From NCBI RefSeq assembly GCF_000582685.1, contig NZ_KK073768.1, positions 3,155,403 through 3,219,402 on the forward strand: a DNA stretch of 64,000 nucleotides. The letters are read 5' to 3'. This DNA comes from [Scytonema hofmanni] UTEX 2349. Its GTDB lineage: Bacteria > Cyanobacteriota > Cyanobacteriia > Cyanobacteriales > Nostocaceae. Positions 17,168 to 26,932 of the stretch are shown here, piece by piece. The first letter of the stretch is position 1. Every line of letters begins with the position of its first letter. Made by a program: the position numbers and the translations under genes. Under the pieces are notes generated by a model that saw nothing but the letters and a program-made list of their open reading frames with translations, made no database searches and was not told the origin of the DNA.

Positions 17168-17941
17168 CTAAAATTTATCTTTCATCCCCCGCAAACGAGC
17201 AAAAGTTTGTACTGGATCGCTACTCTTAACAGATAATTGTAGCGTCGGCTGCTCCCAACGTAAAAAGGGATTTGTCCGCTTTTCCACTCCCAGTAGCGAA
17301 GGAACAGTAGCTTCTCCCCGACTACGGGAAGCCTTCACTTCATCATATCTATTTTGTAAATCGGCGTTCTCTGTATCTACACTCAGCGCAAATTGAAGAT
17401 TTTTTAAAGTGTATTCGTGGGCGCACCAAACCCGCGTATCATCCGGTAGAGAGCGTAGTTTACTCAGGGAATCCACCATTTGTGTAGGAGTTCCTTCAAA
17501 TAAGCGACCGCAACCTCCAGCAAATAGCGTATCACCGCAGAATAACTCCCCCGTTTCACCTGGTTGTGCTGGTGGAAAGTAGTAAGCGATGTGAGCGCGG
17601 GTATGTCCGGGAACAAAGATAACTTCCCCGATTCTGTCTGCAAACTGAACCTGCGAAGCTTCTACAAGAAATACTTGCTGTCCTGGTATTCTCCCCCGAT
17701 CCTCGGCTCCACCATAAACCGTCACTTCCGGGAATTTTTGCATTAAGTGTTTATTGCCACCAACATGATCCTGATGATGATGCGTGTTAAAAATCGCCAC
17801 CAACTTAGCGTTTAGTTTAGCAAGTTGCTTTAATACTGGTTCAGCCTCCGCCGGATCGACTACAGCAGCGATATTTTGGTTTGCATCGAAAAGCAAAAAG
17901 ATGTAATTGTCTGATAAAGCCTCAAGACGAAATACCTGCAT
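17168..17941 (-). CDS. gloB: Hydroxyacylglutathione hydrolase (glyoxalase II)
   Basis: The metallo-beta-lactamase-fold enzyme hydrolyses S-lactoylglutathione in methylglyoxal detoxification. The zinc-binding motif THHHQDHVGG, the later GHTRAH and GDTLFAGGCGRLFEG, and the C-terminal HEYTLKNLQFA and KRTNPFLR glutathione-site segments are all visible. GGAGG lies eight bases before the ATG at 17941, which gives 257 residues, the usual length; starts further upstream are rejected for lack of such a site. Confidence 0.95.
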   Translation of the reverse strand: MQVFRLEALSDNYIFLLFDANQNIAAVVDPAEAEPVLKQLAKLNAKLVAIFNTHHHQDHVGGNKHLMQKFPEVTVYGGAEDRGRIPGQQVFLVEASQVQFADRIGEVIFVPGHTRAHIAYYFPPAQPGETGELFCGDTLFAGGCGRLFEGTPTQMVDSLSKLRSLPDDTRVWCAHEYTLKNLQFALSVDTENADLQNRYDEVKASRSRGEATVPSLLGVEKRTNPFLRWEQPTLQLSVKSSDPVQTFARLRGMKDKF

Positions 17942-18342
17942 GACAATAGCCTCCCTCATCCTATATTTCACTTATCCGCGACAGCTCTACCTTCACAAAC
18001 TATATTAACTATTTATAATTTTTTAACCATAGCTTCACAAACGCATAAAATATAATAATTTACAACCGTATTTTTCATTAAAAATAGCTTGCGTATACCT
18101 TAAGAGATACTAAAATTCCGTAAAATTCCTCTGGATTGAGTAGTAAACGCAAAGTTAGATTTATCTAGTTATTTTCTTTATAAAGATACTAGTAATCCTC
18201 AGTATCCCAACAAAAAAAATCACAGATATTTGCTCTAAGCTGTTAGTTTTAATAAACTTTTAATTCTTCTACAGCTCCCTTTTGCAAAAAAAAAAGGTGA
18301 GCAAATGTTGCCATTTCTTTTTTTGCATCCAACCAGAGGAAT
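17942..18342. other. AT-rich intergenic region
   Basis: No gene is visible. The region is very AT-rich and contains a nine-A run near 18286-18294. It would hold the promoters of the divergent gloB and the small gene at 18343. Confidence 0.5.
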
Positions 18343-18570
18343 ATGAATTACCAAACTTATACGTACACAGCCATTAATAATCATTGTAAATTGGCTGTGA
18401 AAAAGATTGTGGATCGAATTCTCCGCTCAGGAAAGATGAGCCGTCAAGACCATATCCTGCTTACCTCTACGGTATTTGATGAGGGCTATGTCAGCGAAGG
18501 AGACCGTCGCCAAATTAATCGCGTATTTGATCATATCCAGACAGGTCGGCTAAAATTAATTGACTGGTAG
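18343..18570 (+). CDS. Conserved small cyanobacterial protein, function unknown
   Basis: A 75-residue protein, mostly helical. The middle reads VDRILRSGKMSRQDHILLTS, followed by EGYVSEGDRRQINRVFDHIQ and a C-terminal GRLKLIDW. This looks like a compact helical bundle with a basic face and is of a type recurrent in cyanobacterial genomes, but I cannot name a family. The coding character (balanced charged helices, intact frame) supports a real gene. Confidence 0.65.
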   Translation: MNYQTYTYTAINNHCKLAVKKIVDRILRSGKMSRQDHILLTSTVFDEGYVSEGDRRQINRVFDHIQTGRLKLIDW

Positions 18571-18609
18571 CATCCGTAAATAATTGTGGCTATTTATCTA
18601 TCTATAAGT

Positions 18610-18734
18610 CAATACGGTTGGTGTTAAGCCTAAAATACGAGTGTAGAGACGCGTTAGCGAAGCGGGACGAAGTTCAATTTTGCGTCTCTACAGGTCTCAA
18701 ATAACTCAAAAAAAACCTTAACTGAACTGTATTG
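18610..18734. mobile_element. MITE-like element with 10-bp target duplication, second copy
   Basis: The left end CAATACGGTT and right end AACTGAACTGTATTG are inverted relatives of the termini at 1954-2087. The flanks ATCTATAAGT at 18600-18609 and 18735-18744 are identical, a 10-bp target duplication. The interior carries a hairpin with TGTAGAGACGC and GCGTCTCTACA arms. Confidence 0.8.
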
Positions 18735-18744
18735 ATCTATAAGT

Positions 18745-19137
18745 AAAGACTCAAAAAGATAAATAATATGCCACATTTATGATTAATTTTAATAATAATA
18801 AGTAATAAGTCAATTAAATATAAATACAATAATTAAAACGATGGATGTAAATATGAATAAATATTGCTAAAATTCAAAAATTAGTAATAATATTTTTCGG
18901 ATTGGCTACCGTGATTTTACTGATAATTTTTCATATACCAGGAAAATAAGTTTGATTTATCCGTGAATTTTCTCTTGAAAAGGTAGCATATGTAAGGTTA
19001 GATTGATTTTGATTTTTCTGATTGTAAGTAACATAAAATATTGAGATTCCGTACAATCAAGATTTATATGTTAATTTTAAAACAAGGGTGTGAGGAATCT
19101 ACTAGTTTTTTGCACACATTAACAACAGTAAAGTATT
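18745..19137. other. AT-rich leader of the polysaccharide operon
   Basis: No gene is seen in these 390 bases. The AT content is very high and the region must contain the promoter of the glycosyltransferase operon that starts at 19138. Confidence 0.5.
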
Positions 19138-20337
19138 GTGAGTTTACAGCAAAGCAAAACTCAATTGAAAGTTTCAATACTTGTCAGTGACCTATCGAGC
19201 GCTGGAGCAGGAAGGTGGGGAGGTGGAGGTGTTCGTTCATTTTTACTAGCTCAAGCACTCCAAAAGCTTCAATATCAAGTAGAAATTCTAGGATTTGTTT
19301 TTGGTGACGAGCCAGCAGTAATTCCTCAATCGGAAATTCCAGTTAGTAGCTTTGTTGGCTACAACTATCCAAAATTTATAGTATCAGCTTCTGGGCTTCT
19401 GAAAAAACTTGATGGTGATATTATTTATGCAATGCGACCGAAACCAACAACCTTCGGTTTATCTTTGCTAAAAAAATTAAATAATCATCGACCTGTAATT
19501 TTAGATATAGACGACTGGGAATTAAGTTGGCATGGTGGAGATAAGTGGCAATATCGCCCTTCAATTAAGCAATTTGGTAGAGACATTTTTAAATCAGATG
19601 GTGCTCTTAGATATCCAGATCATCCGCTTTATTTAAAGTGGATTGAAGGGATGACACAAAATGCTAATGCGATTACAATTCACACCCACTTTTTAAAAGA
19701 GCGATTTGGTGGATTTTATTTGCCCAATGGTAAAGACACTACTCTATTTAATCCCTCACACTACGATCCTGAAGAAAGCAGAACACGTTATGGACTTACT
19801 GGCTATCGCATTTTAATGTTTCCTGGTGCGCCAAGACCATACAAAGGTGTTGAAGATGTATTGATGGCATTAGATAAACTAAATCAGCCAGATTTAAGAC
19901 TAGTAATTGTTGGTGGTAGCCCTTATGATAACTATGATGCTGAACTCACTGAAAAATGGGGACGTTGGATAATTAAATTACCAAAGTATCCATCTACAGA
20001 AATGCCTGCAATTGTCGCAGCAGCGCACGTTATTGTTGTTCCCCAGCGAAATACCCCAGCAGCTTTAGCTCAGTTTCCATTAAAATTAACCGATGGAATG
20101 GCAATGGCAAAGCCAGTTTTAGCAACACGGGTAGGAGATATTCCTGATATTTTAGGTGAGACTGGTTATCTAGTTGAGCCAAGTTGCCCTCTTGAAATAG
20201 CCGAGAAAATTCAATACATATTCCAGCATTTAGATGAAGCAAATGAGCGAGGAAAGCTAGCCAGAGAAAGATGTGTAGAATACTACAGTATTGATGCAAT
20301 GACAGCTACCTTAGGAAACATCATGCAAAATATCTAG
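19138..20337 (+). CDS. GT-B glycosyltransferase (family 4-like)
   Basis: The 399-residue protein opens with a Gly-rich loop (SSAGAGRWGGGGVRSFLLAQAL), has a C-terminal nucleotide-sugar domain beginning ILMFPGAPRPYKGVEDVL, and the typical VVPQRNTPAALAQFPLKLTDGMAMAKPVLATRVGDIPDIL acceptor region, here split for length. This is the layout of GT4 enzymes. The start is GTG at 19138. It heads a same-strand series of six genes with gaps of 6 to about 50 bases, so it is the first gene of a polysaccharide operon. Confidence 0.87.
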   Translation: MSLQQSKTQLKVSILVSDLSSAGAGRWGGGGVRSFLLAQALQKLQYQVEILGFVFGDEPAVIPQSEIPVSSFVGYNYPKFIVSASGLLKKLDGDIIYAMRPKPTTFGLSLLKKLNNHRPVILDIDDWELSWHGGDKWQYRPSIKQFGRDIFKSDGALRYPDHPLYLKWIEGMTQNANAITIHTHFLKERFGGFYLPNGKDTTLFNPSHYDPEESRTRYGLTGYRILMFPGAPRPYKGVEDVLMALDKLNQPDLRLVIVGGSPYDNYDAELTEKWGRWIIKLPKYPSTEMPAIVAAAHVIVVPQRNTPAALAQFPLKLTDGMAMAKPVLATRVGDIPDILGETGYLVEPSCPLEIAEKIQYIFQHLDEANERGKLARERCVEYYSIDAMTATLGNIMQNI

Positions 20338-20343
20338 TAGTGC

Positions 20344-22641
20344 ATGGATGTAAAAGTGTCATTCACGGTATTATTAATACGTAATATTCTGAGAGTAAAT
20401 ACATACAGTATGTTGGGCAATAAGCTACTAATCAAATTTGCTAAACCTTATCCGGGCTGGATTATTATAACAATAATCCTGGGGTTTTCTGGAGCTTTAT
20501 TTAATGGTATAAGTACAGCACTAATTGTACCAGTAATTTTAAAAATTGTCGGACAAGAAGTGAATTTAACCACTGCTCCTGGTATTCTCAAAGTAATTAT
20601 GTATCCCTTTGATAAGGTATCGGAAAATTACAGATTACCATTAATGGCAGGAGCAATTATATTGACAATTATTTTAAAAAATTCTGCAACTTATGCTAGT
20701 AGTTTAGCATCTAGCACTTTAACGCGGATGCTAACATCAGATATGCGAGAAGCGGGAGTAAAGTTATTACTAGAAGTTGATATAGATTATTATAGCAAGA
20801 TGAAAGTTGGTGATTTAATCAACCGTCTTGGTGGAGAAATTAATCGTGCTGCTAGTGCTATAGGAAATGCAGTTAAATTAGTTATTCTCGGAATGACAAT
20901 TTTAGTTTTTGTTGGCTTCTTGTTATCAATTTCTTGGCAATTGACAATTGCTGCTACGTTTTTGCTGTCTTTGGTAATGCTGATTAATCAGTATGCTATA
21001 GGTCGTTCTAAAAAGTTTGGTCAGCAATTGTCAGAGATGTCTAAAGCTTATTCAATCAGTACACTAGAAACCCTGAGTGGAATTCGCTTAGTCAAAGCAA
21101 CTGGGAATGAAGAGAAGGAATATCAAAGAATTAAAAAACTAATTCGCGATCGCGAAAAAGCAGAGTACCAATCCCAGGCTAATTCTGAGATAATTGCACC
21201 AGTTAGTGAGGTGATGGGAATTACGGCTTTACTGCTAATTGTCTTTTTAAGTCGTACCTTTTTTGCATCACAAATTGCGTCACTTTCAGCGGTTATTTTT
21301 ACATATTTATTAGTGCTTTTGCGACTTTTGCCGTTAATCTCTCAGTTAAATACTATTCGCAGTGCATTTGCTAATACCGCTGGTAGTGTAGATATGGTGA
21401 CAGAGTTTTTACGACTCGATAATAAACCTTTAATGAATAGGGGTGAGTTAAACTACACAAAATTAGAGGAAGGAGTGCATTTTCATAACATCACATTTTC
21501 TTACCCCAATCAAGATAAATTGGTGTTGAAAGATGTCGATTTATTTTTACCGCGTGGTACTACTTTAGCTTTAGTAGGTGGTTCGGGTGCGGGTAAGTCA
21601 ACACTTGCAGACCTTTTACCAAGATTTTATGACCCGATATCTGGCAGTATTACCATTGACAAAACCGATCTGCGCGACTTCAATCTTACGTCTTTACGAA
21701 AAGCGATGGGAATTGTTAGTCAAGATACGTTTCTATTCAATGATTCGGTGCGGAATAATATAGCTTACGGAAAACCGGAAGCTACGGTCGATGAAATTAT
21801 TGCAGCAGCGCAAAAGGCAAATGCTTATGAGTTTATCAGCAAATTGCCTCAGGGATTTGAAACGATGATTGGCGATCGCGGGGTGATGTTATCTGGTGGA
21901 CAAAGACAAAGATTAGCGATCGCTCGTGCATTAGTGCAGAATCCGGAAATTCTCATTCTCGATGAAGCTACCAGCGCTTTAGATACCGTTTCTGAACGCT
22001 TGGTGCAAACCGCTATTGACGATCTCAGTCGCGATCGCACTACTTTAGTAATTGCACACCGACTTTCTACAGTCCAAAAAGCTGATCAAATTGCTGTATT
22101 AGATCAAGGATGTGTTGTTGAGGTAGGAACTCATCAAGAACTGTTAAGCAAAAATGGCTACTATTCGCGTTTGTACTCGATGCAATTTAGCGATCACTCC
22201 CAAGTGAAGACCAAACCTCATCAAAGCTTGATTCGGATTTCTCATGAAATGCGATCGCGTCTTAATTCGATGATTGGTTTCTTGCGCTTAATACTTGATG
22301 ATATGGTAGAAAATCCCCAAGAACGGCAGGAATTAATCGCAGAATCTTACAAATCAGCTTTTAGAATTCTCAACGCTGTTGATGTTTTTGACGACATGCT
22401 CAACTTACATAATAGCTGCCAATCAACATTAGTTAATGATAATAACTCACCAGATATTTTGAACAATATCTCTAATGAATTCCGTACCCATCTCAATCCG
22501 ATGCTCTATTCTCTTCGTTCTCTAGCTGATGATTTAATAGAACAAGAAAACGAAGAATATAAAGTTATCAAATCTGCCTACGATGACGCAGTACATCTAC
22601 TTGGCACTCTCCAAGATTTTGAAACCAGTTATCAAAAGTAA
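20344..22641 (+). CDS. ABC exporter (MsbA/HepA-like) with tandem HisKA-like C-terminal extension
   Basis: Residues about 25-340 form a six-helix exporter membrane domain. The ATPase follows with Walker A LVGGSGAGKSTL, signature LSGGQRQRLAIARAL, Walker B EILILDEATSALD and the H-loop IAHRLST. The ABC part ends near residue 620. The remaining 140 residues contain ISHEMRSRLNSMIGFL, which matches a HisKA H-box with His at about 634, and a second similar segment ISNEFRTHLNPMLYSL with Asn at the His position. No HATPase domain is present. An in-frame ATG at 20410 is an alternative start. The exporter probably moves a lipid-linked glycan made by its neighbours. Confidence 0.9.
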   Translation: MDVKVSFTVLLIRNILRVNTYSMLGNKLLIKFAKPYPGWIIITIILGFSGALFNGISTALIVPVILKIVGQEVNLTTAPGILKVIMYPFDKVSENYRLPLMAGAIILTIILKNSATYASSLASSTLTRMLTSDMREAGVKLLLEVDIDYYSKMKVGDLINRLGGEINRAASAIGNAVKLVILGMTILVFVGFLLSISWQLTIAATFLLSLVMLINQYAIGRSKKFGQQLSEMSKAYSISTLETLSGIRLVKATGNEEKEYQRIKKLIRDREKAEYQSQANSEIIAPVSEVMGITALLLIVFLSRTFFASQIASLSAVIFTYLLVLLRLLPLISQLNTIRSAFANTAGSVDMVTEFLRLDNKPLMNRGELNYTKLEEGVHFHNITFSYPNQDKLVLKDVDLFLPRGTTLALVGGSGAGKSTLADLLPRFYDPISGSITIDKTDLRDFNLTSLRKAMGIVSQDTFLFNDSVRNNIAYGKPEATVDEIIAAAQKANAYEFISKLPQGFETMIGDRGVMLSGGQRQRLAIARALVQNPEILILDEATSALDTVSERLVQTAIDDLSRDRTTLVIAHRLSTVQKADQIAVLDQGCVVEVGTHQELLSKNGYYSRLYSMQFSDHSQVKTKPHQSLIRISHEMRSRLNSMIGFLRLILDDMVENPQERQELIAESYKSAFRILNAVDVFDDMLNLHNSCQSTLVNDNNSPDILNNISNEFRTHLNPMLYSLRSLADDLIEQENEEYKVIKSAYDDAVHLLGTLQDFETSYQK

Positions 22642-22675
22642 ATACATATTTCCACATTACCTAAAATTAACACTC

Positions 22676-23893
22676 ATGCAAAATACCAATCAAAAAAATA
22701 AATACGTTTTTTATGCTAGAGAACTAAATATGCAGCCAAATACGGCGCATCAAATTCATGATGTTCTTTGTGCAAATGCCGCAGCTAATTTAGGTTATTC
22801 CACAGTTTTGATTTATGGAAATAAACACAACGCTAGTTTGAATCCCGTAGAATTAATTCGTCCTTCTGAACCCAAACAACCACATCAAGAATTCATCGAT
22901 TTTTACAACGTTGATGAAGCTCTAAAAATTTTACCATTACCTCTGCCCTGGCCCATTGACCGCATAGCTAAAAGATGGTTAAATACTCAAGAAATAGTCT
23001 CAAAGTATTATTTTCCTAAGCAAATTCAACCCCATGCCAAAATTGTTCATACTCAAGATTGGCAATTTGTTAAACTCGCCATAAAGAATCAGATTCCTGT
23101 TATCTACGAACGTCATTATTTCCAAGACAAACAATTTGAGCCAGAAATTGTTAATAGTCCATATTTTCAATTAGCAATAACTCAGTCAGAAATCATCAGA
23201 CAAAGCTTAATAAAATATGGAATGCCAGAAAAAAAAGTTATCTGGCTGCACAATGGGTTTAGTCAAGCATTTTTACAAAGACAACCGGAAGAAGCACAAG
23301 CATGGCGTCAAGAATTACTTGTGGATGGACGCAAGCATTTAGTTGTTTATTCTGGTGCTTTGTATCGCTTCAAAGGAATTGATGATTTAATTGATGCGGC
23401 AAAATATTTACCAGAAATACAGTTTGCTATTACAGGTGGAAAAGATTCCCAAGTCAAAGAATATCAACAAATTGCTCAAGATAAAAATGTCACAAACGTT
23501 AAATTCTTAGGCTGGATTCTCCCAAGAGAACGATTGGTTAGCTTGATGCAAGCTGCGGATGTTTTGGCACATCCTCACTGTTCTGGTGAAGCCGCCGATT
23601 TCACGAATCCAGTGAAGTTTTTCCAATATATGGCTACTGGAACTCCCATTGCAGTGACAGAAATTCCACCTTTAATGGAATTCAAAAACACACCTTTAGT
23701 AGCAGGTTGGTGTGAACCAGATAATCCGCATAAATTTGCTGAATGTATCCAGCAAATATTAGAAAAATATCCGAGAAAAGTAGAAGGTTACACCGATAGT
23801 ATAAATTTTGGGAAACAGTTTTCTTGGGAAGATAGAATTCAAAAAACTCTCAGCTATGTCGATGCTTCTATGCGACCAGTAGCAATAAATTGA
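22676..23893 (+). CDS. Glycosyltransferase family 4-like protein
   Basis: The ATG at 22676 gives 405 residues and begins MQNTNQKNKYVFYARELNM; an earlier in-frame ATG at 22583 would overlap the exporter gene by 59 bases and adds no homologous sequence. The C-terminal Rossmann domain shows VYSGALYRFKGIDDLIDAAK, the downstream FLGWILPRERLVSLMQAADVL and a phosphate-binding region near CSGEAADFTNPVKFFQYMATG. It would transfer a sugar from a nucleotide or lipid donor in assembly of the exported polysaccharide. Confidence 0.87.
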   Translation: MQNTNQKNKYVFYARELNMQPNTAHQIHDVLCANAAANLGYSTVLIYGNKHNASLNPVELIRPSEPKQPHQEFIDFYNVDEALKILPLPLPWPIDRIAKRWLNTQEIVSKYYFPKQIQPHAKIVHTQDWQFVKLAIKNQIPVIYERHYFQDKQFEPEIVNSPYFQLAITQSEIIRQSLIKYGMPEKKVIWLHNGFSQAFLQRQPEEAQAWRQELLVDGRKHLVVYSGALYRFKGIDDLIDAAKYLPEIQFAITGGKDSQVKEYQQIAQDKNVTNVKFLGWILPRERLVSLMQAADVLAHPHCSGEAADFTNPVKFFQYMATGTPIAVTEIPPLMEFKNTPLVAGWCEPDNPHKFAECIQQILEKYPRKVEGYTDSINFGKQFSWEDRIQKTLSYVDASMRPVAIN

Positions 23894-23928
23894 GATTAGA
23901 TGACTGAAAAAATTAGTAATTTAAAAGT

Positions 23929-24885
23929 ATGGAAAAAAAAACTATCGGCATGATTACCAGCTACCAAGCTATTAACCAAAGTGATTGGCTTTGGCATCAA
24001 AGCCCTAATGCATTTGGTGAGTGGAAAAATATTCAAATACAAGCAAATAACTCAGCACCAGATTTTCTCTTGTTATATAATTTCTGCGACTTTTTTAAGC
24101 CTATTGCCAATAAAAGCTGGTTGAATAAGTTTATACCGCAGCAACAGCAAGAAGAAAACATAACAAGTTTACTACGAGGAGTACCGAAAGAAAGAATCTT
24201 TTATATAGTAAGAGAACCACCATTTTTAGAGTTAAAAGAAAAGCGAATTAGTGATTACAAAAACGCTTCTAAATACTGCGATTATGTCTCTGGTCCCGAT
24301 GATTTTGCACCAATACCTGAGTATATGCCTGCTATTTGGTATCATGCAAATTCCTTTAGAGAATTGAACGAAATGCCACCTCCAGAAAAGGTTCGTCCTT
24401 GCAGTTGGATTACATCGGGAATTGATCGCACGGCAAATCATCAGCAACGTCTTAACTTTTTAAAAATGTTGCGAGAAAGCGGTTTAGTATTCGATTTATA
24501 TGGACGAGATTTACCAGATTGGGCACAGGGAAATGGCAAAGTTAATAATAAATGGCATAGCATGGCTCCCTATTATTACAACTTGGCAATAGAAAATTAT
24601 GCTGACAATAATTGGTATGTGAGTGAGAAGCTTTGGGATTCTCTTTTAGCTTGGTGTTTGCCAATTTATTATGGTGGTTCTGCTGCTGATAAATTATTGC
24701 CACCAGGAAGCTTTTTAAGACTACCAAGTATAGATGAAAAGGGTTTGGCATACATTCAGGAAGTAACGTCTACTCCTGATGCTTGGTACGCAGCTAAAGA
24801 AGCGATCGCTGAAGCTAGGCAAATTATTTTGCACAAATTAAATCTGCTCAACTGGTTAGATAACGCAGTTAATCAAATTACCTAA
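23929..24885 (+). CDS. GT10-like (fucosyltransferase-type) protein
   Basis: The 318-residue protein carries the GT10 hallmark in its second half: YYYNLAIENYADNNWYVSEKL, followed by WDSLLAWCLPIYYGG. In GT10 enzymes this region binds GDP-fucose. The N-terminal half (about 1-150) is the acceptor domain and is divergent, so the donor sugar is not certain. No membrane anchor is visible, in contrast with eukaryotic relatives. It follows the GT4 gene by 35 bases. Confidence 0.78.
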   Translation: MEKKTIGMITSYQAINQSDWLWHQSPNAFGEWKNIQIQANNSAPDFLLLYNFCDFFKPIANKSWLNKFIPQQQQEENITSLLRGVPKERIFYIVREPPFLELKEKRISDYKNASKYCDYVSGPDDFAPIPEYMPAIWYHANSFRELNEMPPPEKVRPCSWITSGIDRTANHQQRLNFLKMLRESGLVFDLYGRDLPDWAQGNGKVNNKWHSMAPYYYNLAIENYADNNWYVSEKLWDSLLAWCLPIYYGGSAADKLLPPGSFLRLPSIDEKGLAYIQEVTSTPDAWYAAKEAIAEARQIILHKLNLLNWLDNAVNQIT

Positions 24886-24903
24886 AACATTCAGGAAATT
24901 TCC

Positions 24904-25908
24904 ATGACTAATGGTATCTATACAATCGCGAACGATGTAGTTTATAACCAACTCGTAGCTTTTCTTAATAGTGTTGAAGTCAATGTAGGTACAGATATTC
25001 CAGTATGTGTAATTGCCTACGACGACAATATTGAAAAAGTTAGTGCGGAAGTCGCTACTAGAAAAAATGTCACTCTGCTAAATGATGCCCAATTGTTTAA
25101 AAGTTGGGAAGATTTTTCTCTGCGAGTGTGGCAAACACATCCCACTGCTTTAAAAGTTTGGGAAGAACAAGGCATTAAAGGAGTGCGTCGGATTGGCATG
25201 AATCGTCGATACTGCGCTTTTGACAACAATAGCCCCTTTGACAAATTTGCCTATTTTGATGCAGATATTTTGGTCTTAGATTCTCTGCAATTAGTTTTTG
25301 AAAAATTGCAGACTCATCCCCTAATTGTTTATGACTTTCAGTACAAAGATCCATCGTTTATTTTCAATACTGAATCTGAAAAATTATCAACTATTTTCAG
25401 CAAAGAACGCATAAGTTCAGATATCTTCTGTGCGGGTTTTTATGCCGGAACTAAGGGTTTATTTACCCCAGAAGAACGGGATTACATAGTATCCAAATTA
25501 GAAAGCGGGGAAGCAGAAATCTTATTAATGAAAGCCCCAAATCAATCTGTTTTGAACTATATGGTGATGCGATGTAATATCCCAGTTTATAACTTATCGT
25601 TGCAATTACCTCCTAATGAAATAACTGGTTGTGCAGTTACTTCCGAACACTTTGAGTTAAGAGATAATCTTTTGTACGACAAAGGTAGCCAACTTACTTA
25701 TCTGCATTATATTGGTTTGTCATCTAGTCTATTTGATAGAGTGTGCAACGGCGAAAATATTGATTTTCCCTATAGAGATATTTTCTTGCACTATCGCTAT
25801 TTACATGAACCAGAAAAGCGACCAAAGTTTACAACTAAGCCAAGATATTACAATGCACCTCCTAGTTTAACTACGAGAGTTTTCAACAAGTTAGGATTAA
25901 AAACTTGA
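24904..25908 (+). CDS. GT-A fold nucleotide-sugar transferase
   Basis: The 334-residue protein begins MTNGIYTIANDVVYNQLVAF and has a DXD motif in FAYFDADILVLDSL at about 115-128, as in GT8-like enzymes that use a metal ion and a nucleotide sugar. A Cys-Ala-Gly-Phe segment (SDIFCAGFYAGTKG) and a His in YLHYIGL late in the protein fit the acceptor and metal-binding positions of that fold. A paralogue follows immediately. Confidence 0.75.
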   Translation: MTNGIYTIANDVVYNQLVAFLNSVEVNVGTDIPVCVIAYDDNIEKVSAEVATRKNVTLLNDAQLFKSWEDFSLRVWQTHPTALKVWEEQGIKGVRRIGMNRRYCAFDNNSPFDKFAYFDADILVLDSLQLVFEKLQTHPLIVYDFQYKDPSFIFNTESEKLSTIFSKERISSDIFCAGFYAGTKGLFTPEERDYIVSKLESGEAEILLMKAPNQSVLNYMVMRCNIPVYNLSLQLPPNEITGCAVTSEHFELRDNLLYDKGSQLTYLHYIGLSSSLFDRVCNGENIDFPYRDIFLHYRYLHEPEKRPKFTTKPRYYNAPPSLTTRVFNKLGLKT

Positions 25909-25918
25909 GGAATAAGAA

Positions 25919-26839
25919 ATGAATCGCGGAATTTATATTGTTGCCAACGATCGCGTGATGGATAATGCGATCGCTTTAATTAACAGTATCCGATTTTATG
26001 ACCAGGATACGCCAATTGTGATGATTCCATACAATGAAAACTATCAAGCGATCGCAGAAGTTATTAGCAATTTTCCCCAAGTAAATATTTATGAAGACTT
26101 GGAATTTATTCAGAAGTTTTCTGAGCAAGCTAATCAAATCTGTGGTCAAGATTTATTTGAACGACCGAATTTGCTTCGCAAGCTAATTTGCTGGTTTGGA
26201 ATTTTCGAGGAATTTCTGTATATTGATACAGATATCATTGTTTTTGAGAAAATAATTGATAATCTCAAATATCTTACAGAATATGATTTTGTCTGTTATG
26301 ATTATCAACATTTAAGTGGCATTTATGAAGTTTTTAAACAACCAATAATAGAAAATAAAATTTTCTCATCTTATGAGGTAAAAGGTGTTTTTAATAGCGG
26401 TTTTTGGGCTTCCAAAAAGCATGTTTTTTCCGAAGAAGATGTTTGGAAAGGGCTAAAGAAAGTGGCAGATAATCCTGAATATTTTGATTTATCAACTGTC
26501 GATCAACCTATTCTCAACTATCTCGTCTTAAAGCATGTTCCGCGCCGATTTAATATAGTCAATAGACCTGGTAAAGCACCTGGAAATTGGGCAGGTAGCC
26601 CTCATTTTCAAGCTCAAGGGCATATACTTATAGACTCTAAGTTGAATCAACCTCTACACTTTCTTCACTGGGCAGGAATGCGGATTGAACCTGGTTGCCC
26701 TTATTGGGAAATTTGGGAGTATTATCGCAATCTCAATCCATCATTGCCACCACCAATTTTCCCCGTTAAGGTCAAAAAAAGTTCTTGGCAGCAAACTTTA
26801 AGTCAAATTAAAACTCTATTCCGCTTTCGGAAAAAGTAA
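25919..26839 (+). CDS. GT-A fold nucleotide-sugar transferase, paralogue
   Basis: The 306-residue protein shares its plan with the preceding one: MNRGIYIVANDRVMDNAIAL at the start, the DXD motif in FLYIDTDIIVFEKI, FNSGFWASKKH in the middle and LHFLHWAGMR near the end. Sequence identity between the two is moderate, so they probably add different sugars. The C-terminus is basic (FRFRKK), which may help membrane association. It is the last gene of the operon, with a hairpin directly after it. Confidence 0.75.
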   Translation: MNRGIYIVANDRVMDNAIALINSIRFYDQDTPIVMIPYNENYQAIAEVISNFPQVNIYEDLEFIQKFSEQANQICGQDLFERPNLLRKLICWFGIFEEFLYIDTDIIVFEKIIDNLKYLTEYDFVCYDYQHLSGIYEVFKQPIIENKIFSSYEVKGVFNSGFWASKKHVFSEEDVWKGLKKVADNPEYFDLSTVDQPILNYLVLKHVPRRFNIVNRPGKAPGNWAGSPHFQAQGHILIDSKLNQPLHFLHWAGMRIEPGCPYWEIWEYYRNLNPSLPPPIFPVKVKKSSWQQTLSQIKTLFRFRKK

Positions 26840-26855
26840 GTTTTTGTGAAAAGCT

Positions 26856-26888
26856 AGAACCCCGACTTATTAAAGAAGTGGGGGTTCT
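26856..26888 (+). terminator. Hairpin after the polysaccharide operon
   Basis: AGAACCCC..ACTT and AAGT.GGGGTTCT arms pair across a short loop. This palindrome class is dispersed in Nostocales genomes; its position 17 bases after the stop suggests it also ends the transcript. Confidence 0.55.
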
Positions 26889-26932
26889 GGATGCTGCGAA
26901 TAAGTAAAAATTTTTAACTTGTCAGGCATCAT

